Shown: in pieces, positions 7,568 through 16,866 of the stretch | Numbering within the stretch: the first letter of the stretch is position 1 | How the letters are laid out: every line of letters starts with the position of its first letter | NCBI GenBank assembly: GCA_902784755.1 | Contig: CACZVX010000012.1 | Span: forward strand, 19,096-83,095 | Source: an uncultured Prevotellaceae bacterium | GTDB taxonomy: Bacteria; Bacteroidota; Bacteroidia; Bacteroidales; Bacteroidaceae | Direction of reading: 5' to 3' | Length of the DNA: 64,000 nt | Translations under genes and position numbers: made by a program | Notes under the pieces: generated by a model | What the model was told of the DNA's origin: nothing | What the model saw: only the letters and a program-made list of their open reading frames with translations | Database searches by the model: none

Positions 7568-9955
7568 ATGAAAAGCATCTTTCTTTCCCTATTGTTCGGG
7601 GCTGTGGCCATGACGGCTACAGCCCAGAATGGTCTTTATGCTAACGAGTTCCCATTGGGTGACGTAACTCTGCTCGAAGGACCGTTGAAGCATGCCCGTG
7701 ACCTGAATATCAAAACCCTTCTGAAGTATGACTGCGACCGCCTGTTGGCACCCTATCGCAAGGAGGCTGGTTTGGAACCCAAGGCCAAGGCCTATCCAAA
7801 CTGGGATGGCTTGGACGGACACGTGGGTGGTCACTATCTCACCGCGATGGCGATCAATGCCGCCACGGGTGATGAGGAATGTCGCCGCCGCATGGAGTAT
7901 ATAATCAGTGAGATTACGGAGTGTGCCGAGGCGAATAAGAAAAACCATCCCGAATGGGGTGTCGGCTATATGGGCGGTATGCCCAACAGTGCTAAGATCT
8001 GGAGTAGTTTCAAGGATGGCGATTTCCGCGTTTATAACGGCTCGTGGGCACCTTTTTACAATTTGCACAAGATGTATGCCGGACTGCGCGACGCATGGGT
8101 ATATTGCGGCAATGAAAAGGCGAAGAGACTCTTCCTGGAGTTCTGCGACTGGGCCGTCAATATCACTTCGAAACTTTCCGATCAGCAGATGGAACAAATG
8201 CTTGGCAACGAACATGGCGGTATGAACGAAGTCATTGCCGATGCATATGCTATGACAGGTGACAGGAAATATCTTGAATGCGCCCGCCGTTTCTCTCATA
8301 AGCGGTTGCTCACGCCTTTGTCTCAACGGCAGGATTGCCTTGACAATCTGCATGCCAATACTCAGATACCGAAAGTGGTAGGCTTTGAGCGCATTGCAGA
8401 AATCAGCGGTGATGAGGTATATCATACGGCAGCATCATATTTTTGGGATATTGTCACGGGAGAGCGCACACTGGCTTTCGGCGGCAACAGCCGTCGGGAG
8501 CATTTCCCCGCCAAAGATGCCTGCATGGATTTTATCAACGATATCGATGGTCCGGAGACCTGCAATACCAACAATATGCTGAAACTGACAGAGAATCTCC
8601 ACCGTCGTAATCCTGAGGCACGCTATGCTGACTTTTATGAGCAGGCCATGATGAACCATATCCTCTCGTCGCAGCATCCTGAACACGGTGGCTATGTCTA
8701 TTTCACGCCTGAACGTCCGCGTCATTACCGTAATTACTCGGCTCCCAACGAAGCCATGTGGTGCTGTGTAGGTACCGGTATGGAAAACCATGGCAAGTAC
8801 GGGCAGTTCATCTACACCCATGTGGGTGATGCTCTCTTTGTGAACCTTTTCGTGGCTTCCGAACTGAATTGGAAAGAGCGTGGCGTTGTACTTCGTCAGG
8901 AGACAGCCTTCCCTTATGGTGAGGAAAGCCGCATTACCATTACCAAAGGCAAAGGCAGTTTCAGCCTTCATCTTCGTTATCCTGGATGGGTTCGTCCCGG
9001 AGAGTTTAAGGTTGAGGTAAACGGCAAACCTGTAAGCGTCATCAGCGGTCCTTCTTCCTATGTCACCATCGACCGTAAATGGAAGCGTGGTGATGTGGTC
9101 ACCATTCATTTTCCTATGCACGCAAGTCTTAAATACCTGCCCAACGTACCTCAGTATGTGGCGTTGATGTATGGTCCCATTCTGCTAGGTATGAAGACAG
9201 GCACAGAGGATATGGCACACCTCATCGCCGACGACAGTCGTTTTGGTCAGTATGCCAGCGGAGCCAAGTTACCCGTCGATCAGGCTCCCATTCTCATCAA
9301 CAACAATATCGAGACTATTCCCTCACAACTGACACCCGTAGCAGGCAAACCGCTTCATTTCACGCTTTCCACGAAGATGGTAAACGGCATCTCTGGAGAA
9401 CTGCAGCCTTTCTTCGAGATTCACGACAGCCGTTATATGATGTATTGGCTTGCGTTGACGGAAGATAGTTATCAGCAATACCTCGACCGTCTTGCTCAGG
9501 AAGAAAAGGAACGGCAGGCACTTGAGGCACGTACCATTGATAAGGTGCAACCCGGTGAACAACAGCCCGAGACTGACCACAAGATGGAGACCGACGGAAG
9601 TTATACAGGCAACTCCAACAATGTATTCTTCCGTGATGCCCGTGACGGTCACTCCTTTAGTTACCTCATGCAGACTGATGGCCGCAACGACTTGAGTCTG
9701 CGTCTGAAATACTGGGGCGTAGGCGAATGGAAGACGCATGAGTTCGATATCTTTGTAGATGATGTTCTGGTGCGTTCGGTGAACAATACGGGCAAGTACC
9801 GTATCTCCGAGTTTAAGTATGAAACCTACGAACTGCCTGCTTCAGTACTTCAGGGAAAACAGCAGGTGCGTGTCAAGTTTGTTGCCGCCAAAGGTCGCCA
9901 GATAGGCGAAATCTACGAAGTGCGTCTTGTTCGTCCAGAGAATAAATTAAATTAA
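7568..9955 (+). CDS. GH127 beta-L-arabinofuranosidase
   Basis: Secreted protein of 795 residues with signal peptide to about residue 19. It matches GH127 (DUF1680) in its (alpha/alpha)6 barrel region (NWDGLDGHVGGHYL, PFYNLHKMYAGL). The known zinc/cysteine centre of the family is present: Glu330 and Cys332 in GPETCNTNN, and Cys399-Cys400 in MWCCVGTGMENH, where the second Glu-Cys-Cys group supplies the cysteine nucleophile. A beta-sandwich follows and then a C-terminal module of about 130 residues (from about 655) that resembles the carbohydrate-binding module often attached to GH127. It begins 2 bases after the previous stop. Activity on terminal beta-L-arabinofuranose or a related arabinoside is family inference. 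Confidence 0.88.
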   Translation: MKSIFLSLLFGAVAMTATAQNGLYANEFPLGDVTLLEGPLKHARDLNIKTLLKYDCDRLLAPYRKEAGLEPKAKAYPNWDGLDGHVGGHYLTAMAINAATGDEECRRRMEYIISEITECAEANKKNHPEWGVGYMGGMPNSAKIWSSFKDGDFRVYNGSWAPFYNLHKMYAGLRDAWVYCGNEKAKRLFLEFCDWAVNITSKLSDQQMEQMLGNEHGGMNEVIADAYAMTGDRKYLECARRFSHKRLLTPLSQRQDCLDNLHANTQIPKVVGFERIAEISGDEVYHTAASYFWDIVTGERTLAFGGNSRREHFPAKDACMDFINDIDGPETCNTNNMLKLTENLHRRNPEARYADFYEQAMMNHILSSQHPEHGGYVYFTPERPRHYRNYSAPNEAMWCCVGTGMENHGKYGQFIYTHVGDALFVNLFVASELNWKERGVVLRQETAFPYGEESRITITKGKGSFSLHLRYPGWVRPGEFKVEVNGKPVSVISGPSSYVTIDRKWKRGDVVTIHFPMHASLKYLPNVPQYVALMYGPILLGMKTGTEDMAHLIADDSRFGQYASGAKLPVDQAPILINNNIETIPSQLTPVAGKPLHFTLSTKMVNGISGELQPFFEIHDSRYMMYWLALTEDSYQQYLDRLAQEEKERQALEARTIDKVQPGEQQPETDHKMETDGSYTGNSNNVFFRDARDGHSFSYLMQTDGRNDLSLRLKYWGVGEWKTHEFDIFVDDVLVRSVNNTGKYRISEFKYETYELPASVLQGKQQVRVKFVAAKGRQIGEIYEVRLVRPENKLN

Positions 9956-9985
9956 AAACCACCTAATAATTAAGATACGACATTT

Positions 9986-10471
9986 ATGAAAACAGCAAAA
10001 GTATTCTTGATATTATTTGCGCTTTCCATCGGAATGACGGTGAAGGCACAGGATCCTGTTTTTGAATTCGTGATGGAACTCCGCGTGAAAATCGACCAGC
10101 CCTTCTCCGTAGGAAAGACACCCAAGGGACAACGTACCGTCATTCCCATTACGGGCGGAACTTTTGAAGGACCGAAGTTGAAGGGAGAAATCCTCAGCGG
10201 TGGTGCCGACTACCAACTTTCTGATGAGGCTACCCATCGCACAGAGGTGGAGGCCATCTATTGCATTCGTACCGATGATGGCGTGAATATCCATGTGCGC
10301 AATTGCGGTCTTATCACCATGCAGGAAGGCGGTTTCTATTTCGTTACTTCTCCACGCTTCGAGGCACCGAAAGACTCTAAATATAATTTCCTCAATAATG
10401 CTACCTTCATCTGCAAACCTGGTAAGCCTGTCGAAGGCGCCCTCTCGCTGATGATTTGGATGGTTAAGTGA
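9986..10471 (+). CDS. secreted DUF3237 protein
   Basis: Protein of 161 residues with signal peptide (cut near KAQ, residue 21). It matches the DUF3237/UPF0311 family (FEFVMELRVKI, GKTPKGQRTVIPITGGTFEG, AIYCIRTDDGVNIHVRNCG), a small beta-barrel fold whose biochemical role is not established. It lies between GH127 and GH2 genes in the same operon. No catalytic claim is made. Confidence 0.8.
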   Translation: MKTAKVFLILFALSIGMTVKAQDPVFEFVMELRVKIDQPFSVGKTPKGQRTVIPITGGTFEGPKLKGEILSGGADYQLSDEATHRTEVEAIYCIRTDDGVNIHVRNCGLITMQEGGFYFVTSPRFEAPKDSKYNFLNNATFICKPGKPVEGALSLMIWMVK

Positions 10472-10533
10472 GATTGAAGAATATTCATAATAGATATGAT
10501 CCTTGTTTATTAGAAATAAAGAGGCAAAGAAGA

Positions 10534-12906
10534 ATGAAAGCAAAGCAATGGATGGTCATTGGATTCTTGTTGATGTCCATGGCCGTGAAAGGTGAGAACC
10601 TGGTGAAAATGTGTGATGGGTGGCGTTTTTTGTTGGGCGACGATTCATTGGCGATGAACGTTGGGTATGACGACAGTCGTTGGGAGCGTGTACTCTTGCC
10701 ACACGACTGGAGTATCTTGCAACTGCCCTCAGAAAAAGCACAGCCGGGAAACGACGGTGGATGGTATGAAGGCGGCATTGGCTGGTACAGGACGACCATT
10801 ACTCCGAAAATGCTGCAGAAAATGGCTTGTAAGAACGCCAGTCGGTATTCACTCTATTTCGAGGGCGTCTATCAGAAAGCCACCGTCTATGTCAATGGAA
10901 AGGAAGCCGGCAGCCATCATTATGGATACACCTCTTTCAACATAGATATTACTCCCTATCTGCTTCCCAGGCAGGCCAACATTGTGGCGGTGCGGGTGGA
11001 CAATTCGGCACATAGGAATTGCCGGTGGTATTCTGGTTCGGGCATTTATCGTTACGTGTGGTTAAAGACCTCACCAGAACTTCATCTCGACAGTTGGACC
11101 ACCAGTTTTAGCACCAATGCCAACCGCGTGCTGACGGTAGCGACCACAGTTTATAATGATGGTGCTGAAGACCGTCAGGCACAATTACGGCTACAGCTGG
11201 GAAACCATGTCGCGAAGGAGGACATCAGCCTGAAGTCGGGTGAACAAAAGGAGGTTACCCTGACGCTGAACATACCTGAGGCTGTGCTGTGGAGTCCGAC
11301 CCATCCCCAACTCTACGACGCGGCACTCAGTCTCGTTGTTGGAGGACAGCAGGCTGATGGCGTGGAACGTCGCGTTGGTTTCCGCTCCATTGCATGGGAT
11401 GCACAGAACGGACTGCGGCTCAATGGGGAGAAGATACTGGCCAATGGTGCCTGCGTGCATCATGACAACGGGTTGCTGGGTGCCGTCGCCACCCGCGACA
11501 CTGAGTGGCGAAAAGTAATGCTGATGAAGCAGGCAGGCTTCAATCTGTTGCGCACGTCTCACAATCCCCCGTCTGAGAGTTTCCTGGATGCCTGTGATGA
11601 ACTGGGTATGCTGGTCATCGATGAGGCTTTCGATGGCTGGCGCACCAGCAAGAAAGACCATGACTATCATGAGGCTTTCGACCGCGACAGTCACAGCGAC
11701 ATCCAGAGCATGGTGCGCCGTGACCGCCATCATGCTTCTGTGGTATGCTGGAGCATTGGCAACGAGGTCATAGAGCGCAAGGACATCCGTGTAATCACCA
11801 CCGCCCGCCAGTTGAAGAATGCCATCCTTCAACTGGATCCCGAACGGCGGCCTGTAACCGAGGCCCTCTGTGCATGGGACAGAGACTGGGAAATCTATGA
11901 TCCTCACGCTGAAGTGCTCGACATTGCCGGATATAATTATATGTTGTTCAAACATGCTTCCGACCATGAGCGCGACCCAGAGCGTGTCATCTGGCAGACA
12001 GAGTCTTATCCTAAGGATGCCTTTAACAATTGGAAGACCGTGCGCGACTATCCTTACGTCGTAGGTGACATCGTTTGGACGGGGCTCGACTACCTCGGAG
12101 AGTCAGGCATCGGTGGCTGGCGCTATCAGTCGTGGCCGCAGGGTGAGAGTTGGCAGAACGACCAGTGGCCCTGGCACGGTGCCTATTGTGGCGATGTGGA
12201 CATCACGGGGTATCGTAAGCCTGTGTCTTATTATCGCGACATGCTCTGGAACGACAACCAGCAGATTTACCTTGCAGCTTATGAGCCTGACGGATATATA
12301 GAGCCCATCAAGACCACGATGTGGAGCACCTGGCCCACTTGGCGTTCTTGGAACTGGAAGGGATGGGAGCAGAAACCTGTCGATGTTGTTGTTTACAGTC
12401 GTCAACCCCGTGTGCGCCTGCTCCTGAATGGCGCTGTGATAGGTGAACAGCCTACAACTGAGCAGGAGCAGTTTAAGACGGTGTTCCGTCTGCCTTACCA
12501 GCCTGGCACCCTCATCGCTGAAGGCTTGTCTGCCGAAGGTGCGGTTCTTTCGCGTGACACGCTTCGCACAGCAGGAGAACCTTATGCCCTGAAATGCTCC
12601 CTTGAACCTTCCGCTTCGGCTGGTCGTGAGCATCAGTTCATCAGCATAGAGGTTGTTGATGCCGATGGTAACGTGTGTCCACAATCGTCCGATGTCATCA
12701 CAGCAACCGTTAAGGGAGTGCAGACGATGGCCGCTTTTGGCAATGCCGACTTGCGTTGCATAGAGAGCATTCACGACAACTCCCATCCTGCTTGGCACGG
12801 GCGTGCGCTGCTCGTTCTTCGAGGGGGCAACAAACGTGGCACTACCACGGTCACCCTTTCCTGTGGACAATTGAAGCCCGCCAGACTGACTGTCAGTCAG
12901 CCGTGA
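10534..12906 (+). CDS. GH2 beta-galactosidase-like enzyme
   Basis: The ATG at 10534 is chosen, preceded by AGAGGCAAAGAAGA, because it starts a signal peptide (MKAKQWMVIGFLLMSMAVKG); the in-frame GTG at 10468 overlaps the previous stop and adds a charged, non-signal extension. About 790 residues: N-terminal sugar-binding sandwich (GGWYEGGIGWYRTTI), immunoglobulin-like domain, TIM barrel with acid/base Glu411 in SIGNEV and nucleophile Glu490 in WQTESYP, then C-terminal Ig-like domains (AFGNADLR..., HGRALLVLRGG) as in DUF4982-type GH2 enzymes. Substrate may be beta-galactosyl or a related side group; GH2 also contains other specificities. Confidence 0.85.
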   Translation: MKAKQWMVIGFLLMSMAVKGENLVKMCDGWRFLLGDDSLAMNVGYDDSRWERVLLPHDWSILQLPSEKAQPGNDGGWYEGGIGWYRTTITPKMLQKMACKNASRYSLYFEGVYQKATVYVNGKEAGSHHYGYTSFNIDITPYLLPRQANIVAVRVDNSAHRNCRWYSGSGIYRYVWLKTSPELHLDSWTTSFSTNANRVLTVATTVYNDGAEDRQAQLRLQLGNHVAKEDISLKSGEQKEVTLTLNIPEAVLWSPTHPQLYDAALSLVVGGQQADGVERRVGFRSIAWDAQNGLRLNGEKILANGACVHHDNGLLGAVATRDTEWRKVMLMKQAGFNLLRTSHNPPSESFLDACDELGMLVIDEAFDGWRTSKKDHDYHEAFDRDSHSDIQSMVRRDRHHASVVCWSIGNEVIERKDIRVITTARQLKNAILQLDPERRPVTEALCAWDRDWEIYDPHAEVLDIAGYNYMLFKHASDHERDPERVIWQTESYPKDAFNNWKTVRDYPYVVGDIVWTGLDYLGESGIGGWRYQSWPQGESWQNDQWPWHGAYCGDVDITGYRKPVSYYRDMLWNDNQQIYLAAYEPDGYIEPIKTTMWSTWPTWRSWNWKGWEQKPVDVVVYSRQPRVRLLLNGAVIGEQPTTEQEQFKTVFRLPYQPGTLIAEGLSAEGAVLSRDTLRTAGEPYALKCSLEPSASAGREHQFISIEVVDADGNVCPQSSDVITATVKGVQTMAAFGNADLRCIESIHDNSHPAWHGRALLVLRGGNKRGTTTVTLSCGQLKPARLTVSQP

Positions 12907-12941
12907 TTTATTTTGTTTAATAACCCAATTGATTATCAAGA

Positions 12942-13853
12942 ATGAAACACCGTAGCATTATTTTCACACTCATCGCCGTGCTGAATTGTATTGGCTCGAT
13001 GAATGCCACAGCACAAACCCCGTTGAAATCTCGTATCGTCGAAGAAGGTGGCACAGGTCCTTATAAGGCCGTGATGACCGAAGTGGAAAACCTGCCAGAG
13101 CACACCGTATTCGTGCCGCAAGACCTTTCGGCATTCAATGCCGCGAATCCGCTGCCCGTATTGGTATGGGGTAACGGCGCCTGTACAAACTCTCCTTGGG
13201 AGCACTACAAATTCCTGAATGAGATAGCCTCTCATGGCTATCTGGTATTGGCTACGGGCTTTATCCCCATGGATGAGCAGCCCTACCGTGGTCCCATGTC
13301 GAAGACGGAGCAGCAGATTGAGAGCATCGACTGGGTTTATGCGCAGAATGCAAACCCTCAGTCGCCCTATTATCAGAAGATAGATGTGAAGCACCTCTGT
13401 GTGGCAGGTATGTCGTGCGGCGGACTGCAGGCGCTGTTCAACTGTGCCGATCCACGTATTTCTCTGTTGATGATTTGCAACAGCGGCCTTTTCAAGATGG
13501 AGAATGCAGGTCGGGCCGTTGGCGGTATGCCCATGCCTCCCAAGGAAAAACTGAAGGAAATTCATACCCCAATTATCTATATTCTTGGTGGTAAGGAAGA
13601 TATCGCTTACGAGAACGGTATGGACGACTTCCACCGTATCAGTCATGTGCCGGCTATTGCCGTGAACTATCCCGTAGGCCATGGCGGCACCTATCGTCAG
13701 CCTCATGGCGGTGAGTTTACCGTTCCCGCTTTGGCATGGCTCGACTGGCAGTTGAAAGGCAATGCGGGGGCCGCAAAGATGTTTGAGGGCAACGACTGCG
13801 GCTTGTTGAAGCGTCAGGGCTGGACCCTTGAGAAGAACGCACTGTGTAAGTAG
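12942..13853 (+). CDS. secreted alpha/beta hydrolase (cutinase/dienelactone hydrolase-like)
   Basis: 303 residues with signal peptide to about residue 24. Hydrolase features: VLVWGNGACTN near the oxyanion hole (73-83), nucleophile Ser158 in GMSCGG, and candidate His in GHGGTY near residue 247. It resembles the cutinase/PETase-like or dienelactone hydrolase group in layout. Lying between the GH2 gene and a carboxylesterase, it probably cleaves an ester on plant polysaccharide, but no substrate can be read from sequence. Confidence 0.7.
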   Translation: MKHRSIIFTLIAVLNCIGSMNATAQTPLKSRIVEEGGTGPYKAVMTEVENLPEHTVFVPQDLSAFNAANPLPVLVWGNGACTNSPWEHYKFLNEIASHGYLVLATGFIPMDEQPYRGPMSKTEQQIESIDWVYAQNANPQSPYYQKIDVKHLCVAGMSCGGLQALFNCADPRISLLMICNSGLFKMENAGRAVGGMPMPPKEKLKEIHTPIIYILGGKEDIAYENGMDDFHRISHVPAIAVNYPVGHGGTYRQPHGGEFTVPALAWLDWQLKGNAGAAKMFEGNDCGLLKRQGWTLEKNALCK

Positions 13854-13883
13854 AGCGAATAATATAAATACGAATTTTAAAAG

Positions 13884-13952
13884 ATGACACGAGCAGAATG
13901 CCATCGAGTAGTCTTTGAGCGTGAGCAGATGATAAACCAGTTGGATAAATAG
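13884..13952 (+). CDS. possible 22-residue peptide ORF
   Basis: MTRAECHRVVFEREQMINQLDK lies alone in the 135-base gap between two esterase genes. It has no signal peptide and no family I recognise. It may be a remnant or chance ORF. Confidence 0.2.
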   Translation: MTRAECHRVVFEREQMINQLDK

Positions 13953-13988
13953 ATATTTCTTATTACTAATCCTATAATAGTTATAACC

Positions 13989-15464
13989 ATGATGAAGAAA
14001 ATCAGTATTAGTTTGTTGGCACTTGCTTTAGCGCTGGTGGGTTGCCAACAGAAAGCGGAAAGTCCTGTCCTTACCATTGAGGGCGGACAAGTTCAGGGCG
14101 TGGCCGCCGACTTGGAAGGTGTTTATGTCTATCGTGGCATTCCCTATGCCGCTCCTCCCATCAAAGAGCTGCGCTGGAAGGCACCACAGCCTGTCATTCC
14201 TTGGGAGGGCGTGTTAGTTGCTGACAAGTTCGGGCATCCTGGCTATCAGTCGGTTCACTATCCCGGAGGCTATACCACGGAGTGGGGCTACGGCGAGGAA
14301 TCTCCTTACAGCGAAGACTGCCTTTACCTGAATGTATGGACGAAAGCCCCAGGACAAGTGGAAAAGAAACTCCCCGTGGCTCTTTGGATTCATGGTGGCG
14401 GCTATCGTGAAGGATGGGGTTCAGAACCAGAGTTCGACGGTCAGGAGTGGGCTGCTAAGGATGTTGTCCTTGTGTCTGTCAATTATCGTTTGGGTGTCTT
14501 CGGCTTTCTCACACATCCCGAACTGACCGCAGAGAGTCCCGACCATGTTTCAGGAAACTATGGTATTCTTGATCAGATAGAATCGCTCAAATGGATTAAG
14601 AAGAACATTGCCCAGTTTGGCGGTGACCCTGACAATGTAACAATCTTCGGACAGAGTGCCGGTGGAGGCAGTGTGCGTACGCTTTGTGAGTCTCCGTTGG
14701 CTCGCGGTCTCTTCCATAAGGCTGTGATTATGAGTGCAGGTGGTCTTACCGTTGGAACGAATTCACCCACACCTTCACGTTTCAAGCCTATGTCTATCGA
14801 AGAGGCAGGAAACCTCAACAAAAAGATTCTCGATTGGGCTGGCATCAATTCACTGGAGAAGATGCGTAAGGCTTCCACCGAGACCCTCCACACCGTTGGC
14901 GGTCTCTATGCTGCCGTTACCAAACAGGAAGTTTGGATGCCGATGTTCCCGTTAGTGGACGGATACGTCAGCAAGGAAAGCTTTGATGAGGCTGCCAGGA
15001 ACAATCATCTTGCAGATGTTCCTTATATGATAGGCTTTACCCGCGATGATATGGGCGATATGAGCGAAGGCATTGCTGCTTTCTGTTTCAATCGCGACAG
15101 CATTGGCAATAAGGCTTGGGCTTATCAGTTTGCCCGTCCGTTGCCTACCGACGGAAGGGAAAATGTGTTACAAGGTGCTTTCCATTCTTCCGATCTCTGG
15201 TTTGTTTTCAAATCATTGAAACACTGCTGGCGTCCATGGGTACAGGGCGACTGGGATTTGTCGGAAAAGATGATTACGGCTTGGACCAATTTCGCCAAAT
15301 ACAGCAATCCAAACGGCAAGGAAGACGGTGAATGGACTCCTTGCACGAAAAAGACACCGCAGTTTATGATTTTTAAACTCGACGAAGCCGACAAGGAAAA
15401 TTCTGGCATGGGAACTCCCATCAAGGGAGAGCGCCAGCCATGGGCAAATGCCAACAAAAAATAA
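13989..15464 (+). CDS. type-B carboxylesterase lipoprotein
   Basis: 491 residues; ATG at 13989 or 13992. Lipobox ALVGC gives a lipid-anchored protein. Carboxylesterase/cholinesterase family markers: YRGIPYA, SEDCLYLNVW, WIHGGGY oxyanion loop, VSVNYRLG, nucleophile Ser223 in FGQSAGGGS, and His in GAFHSSDLWFVF near the C-terminus. It is the last gene of the operon and is followed by a strong terminator. Relatives act on acetyl, feruloyl or other esters. Confidence 0.83.
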   Translation: MMKKISISLLALALALVGCQQKAESPVLTIEGGQVQGVAADLEGVYVYRGIPYAAPPIKELRWKAPQPVIPWEGVLVADKFGHPGYQSVHYPGGYTTEWGYGEESPYSEDCLYLNVWTKAPGQVEKKLPVALWIHGGGYREGWGSEPEFDGQEWAAKDVVLVSVNYRLGVFGFLTHPELTAESPDHVSGNYGILDQIESLKWIKKNIAQFGGDPDNVTIFGQSAGGGSVRTLCESPLARGLFHKAVIMSAGGLTVGTNSPTPSRFKPMSIEEAGNLNKKILDWAGINSLEKMRKASTETLHTVGGLYAAVTKQEVWMPMFPLVDGYVSKESFDEAARNNHLADVPYMIGFTRDDMGDMSEGIAAFCFNRDSIGNKAWAYQFARPLPTDGRENVLQGAFHSSDLWFVFKSLKHCWRPWVQGDWDLSEKMITAWTNFAKYSNPNGKEDGEWTPCTKKTPQFMIFKLDEADKENSGMGTPIKGERQPWANANKK

Positions 15465-15481
15465 CCATCGTGTTTTTCCCT

Positions 15482-15512
15482 AAGCCCCTCCTCGCAAGGA
15501 GGGGCTTTTTTG
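15482..15512 (+). terminator. intrinsic terminator
   Basis: Perfect 11-bp stem AAGCCCCTCCT/AGGAGGGGCTT with loop CGCA followed by a T run, 17 bases after the carboxylesterase stop. It closes the first operon. Confidence 0.9.
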
Positions 15513-15561
15513 TGCTATTCCCGAATTTCTTTTGTTTTCTGATTTGGTTAATTACTTGTTA

Positions 15562-15737
15562 ATTCAGGCTTTTAGGTTCTTATATCCAAGCTCTTAGGTT
15601 CTTATATTCAGGCTTCTAGGTTCTTTTATTCAGGCTTTTAGATTCTTATATTTAGGCTATCCGATTCTTTCATTCAGATTATTATATCCTTTCATTTAGA
15701 CTATCTTATCATTCAATGTAGGCTATTTTATCATTCA
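15562..15737. repeat. 22-bp tandem repeat array, 8 units
   Basis: Eight consecutive units of exactly 22 bases. The first units resemble ATTCAGGCTTTTAGGTTCTT and drift toward ATTTAGACTATCTTATCATT at the far end. There are no spacers and no inverted symmetry, so it is not a CRISPR array. A related 22-bp array lies on the other side of the nos locus. Confidence 0.85.
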
Positions 15738-16064
15738 AATTAATCTAAATAAAATTATAATCCAGTCTTTCTTTATTAGTAATTTAGTAGTGGTTTATAA
15801 TTATTTCTTTGTTTCGACAATGCAAAGATAGAAAGCAAATTAGGAAAAATCAACATATACCACCATTTCCATCGACAAAGTTTACTACAAATGCTGGAAA
15901 AGCGTATTAAAACTACTGGAAAAGAGTACTAAATCCAATAGTATTGGTACTATGTGTTCCTTAATCAAAATCAAACTCGATACACAACAATTCCTTTAAA
16001 AAGATTGTTTTATTTTAACTTTTCAATAGTACACTTGTTATATTATTAATAATACGATCTGTTA

Positions 16065-16072
16065 TATATTTG
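16065..16072 (+). promoter_or_regulatory. -7 element for the Crp/Fnr regulator
   Basis: TATATTTG fits TANNTTTG. It lies 11 bases before the ATG at 16084 and 47 before the alternative ATG at 16120, which favours the later start. No -33 box is found at the usual spacing. Confidence 0.45.
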
Positions 16073-16083
16073 CATTTGAAATT

Positions 16084-16794
16084 ATGAAGTACGAAATAAG
16101 TAACATTCAATCTGTCCCTATGGAAAAGAAAAATATATATGATATTCTTTCCAAGAGTCCGCTATTTAAAGGACTTACACACCTCGAAATCGAAGAGATA
16201 TTTTTCCATGTCAAGTACCGTCTTCTTCAGTTGAAAAAGAATGAGATTTATATCTTGGAAGGAAGTGACCATTATTTTGCAGATATCGTCTTACAGGGAG
16301 AGATTACATCCTTTATGGTAGGTGCCAGCGGAAAATCCTTTATGATACATCGCTTTGCCCCCGGTATACTCATTGCCCCTGCATTCATCTTCAATTCTCA
16401 TAGTATTCCTGTTACGGTAAAAGCAAACGGTCCGTCGATCCTTATCAGGATCAATCCCGAGGATTTGATGCATCTAATAGACATCAATTCTACCATCCGG
16501 CATAACTTTATCAGTATCCTATCAAATATGGTAGTGAACCTTACACAAAAGATCCGTCAACTGGAAATGAAAACTACGAAAGAAAAAGTAGTGGAGTATC
16601 TTAGAATGCAAGCTAAAGAATCGGACGACAACAATATAAATATAATAGGTACTCGACAAGATATCGCTGATTTGATCGGTGTACAGAGATATTCCCTTGT
16701 AAGATGTCTTGATCAGTTGCAGAAACAAGGAATCATCAAGGTAGAGCGCAAAAAGATTACCGTGCTTGACATGAGAAGCCTTAGAGAGATATAA
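16084..16794 (+). CDS. Crp/Fnr family regulator of the nos locus
   Basis: 236 residues from 16084; translation may really begin at 16120 (MEKKNIYDILSKSPLFKGL), the usual N-terminus of Bacteroidota Crp/Fnr proteins. A cyclic-nucleotide-binding-like beta roll (about 20-135) is followed by the dimer helix and a winged helix (TRQDIADLIGVQRYSLVRCL). No CXXC cluster typical of Fe-S Fnr is visible in the N-terminus, so an Fe-S or heme sensor is not indicated by sequence. It is 72 bases upstream of nosZ on the same strand and probably controls it in response to NO, N2O or redox state; that is inference from position. Confidence 0.82.
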   Translation: MKYEISNIQSVPMEKKNIYDILSKSPLFKGLTHLEIEEIFFHVKYRLLQLKKNEIYILEGSDHYFADIVLQGEITSFMVGASGKSFMIHRFAPGILIAPAFIFNSHSIPVTVKANGPSILIRINPEDLMHLIDINSTIRHNFISILSNMVVNLTQKIRQLEMKTTKEKVVEYLRMQAKESDDNNINIIGTRQDIADLIGVQRYSLVRCLDQLQKQGIIKVERKKITVLDMRSLREI

Positions 16795-16866
16795 AGAACT
16801 GTCTTTACTGTAAAATTAAGTATTTGGTTAATAACATTCTATATTTATCTTTTAAATTATCAATTT

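Larger units (their letters stand above)
15465..16083. other. AT-rich gap before the nos locus
   Basis: About 620 bases without a credible gene. It holds the terminator at 15482, an eight-unit 22-bp tandem array (15562-15737) and about 330 very AT-rich bases leading to the regulator promoter. No tRNA, ORF or transposon end was seen. Confidence 0.6.

Noticed and set aside
10468-10533. N-terminal extension of GH2 from GTG
   Set aside because: Would place 22 charged residues before the signal peptide; ATG at 10534 has a purine-rich site and a clean signal.
12103-13904. Long minus-strand frames opposite the GH2 and hydrolase genes
   Set aside because: Antisense to well supported genes; no promoter, start context or recognisable domain.
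15562-15737. Possible CRISPR array
   Set aside because: Units are contiguous 22-mers with gradual decay, no unique spacers and no cas genes nearby.
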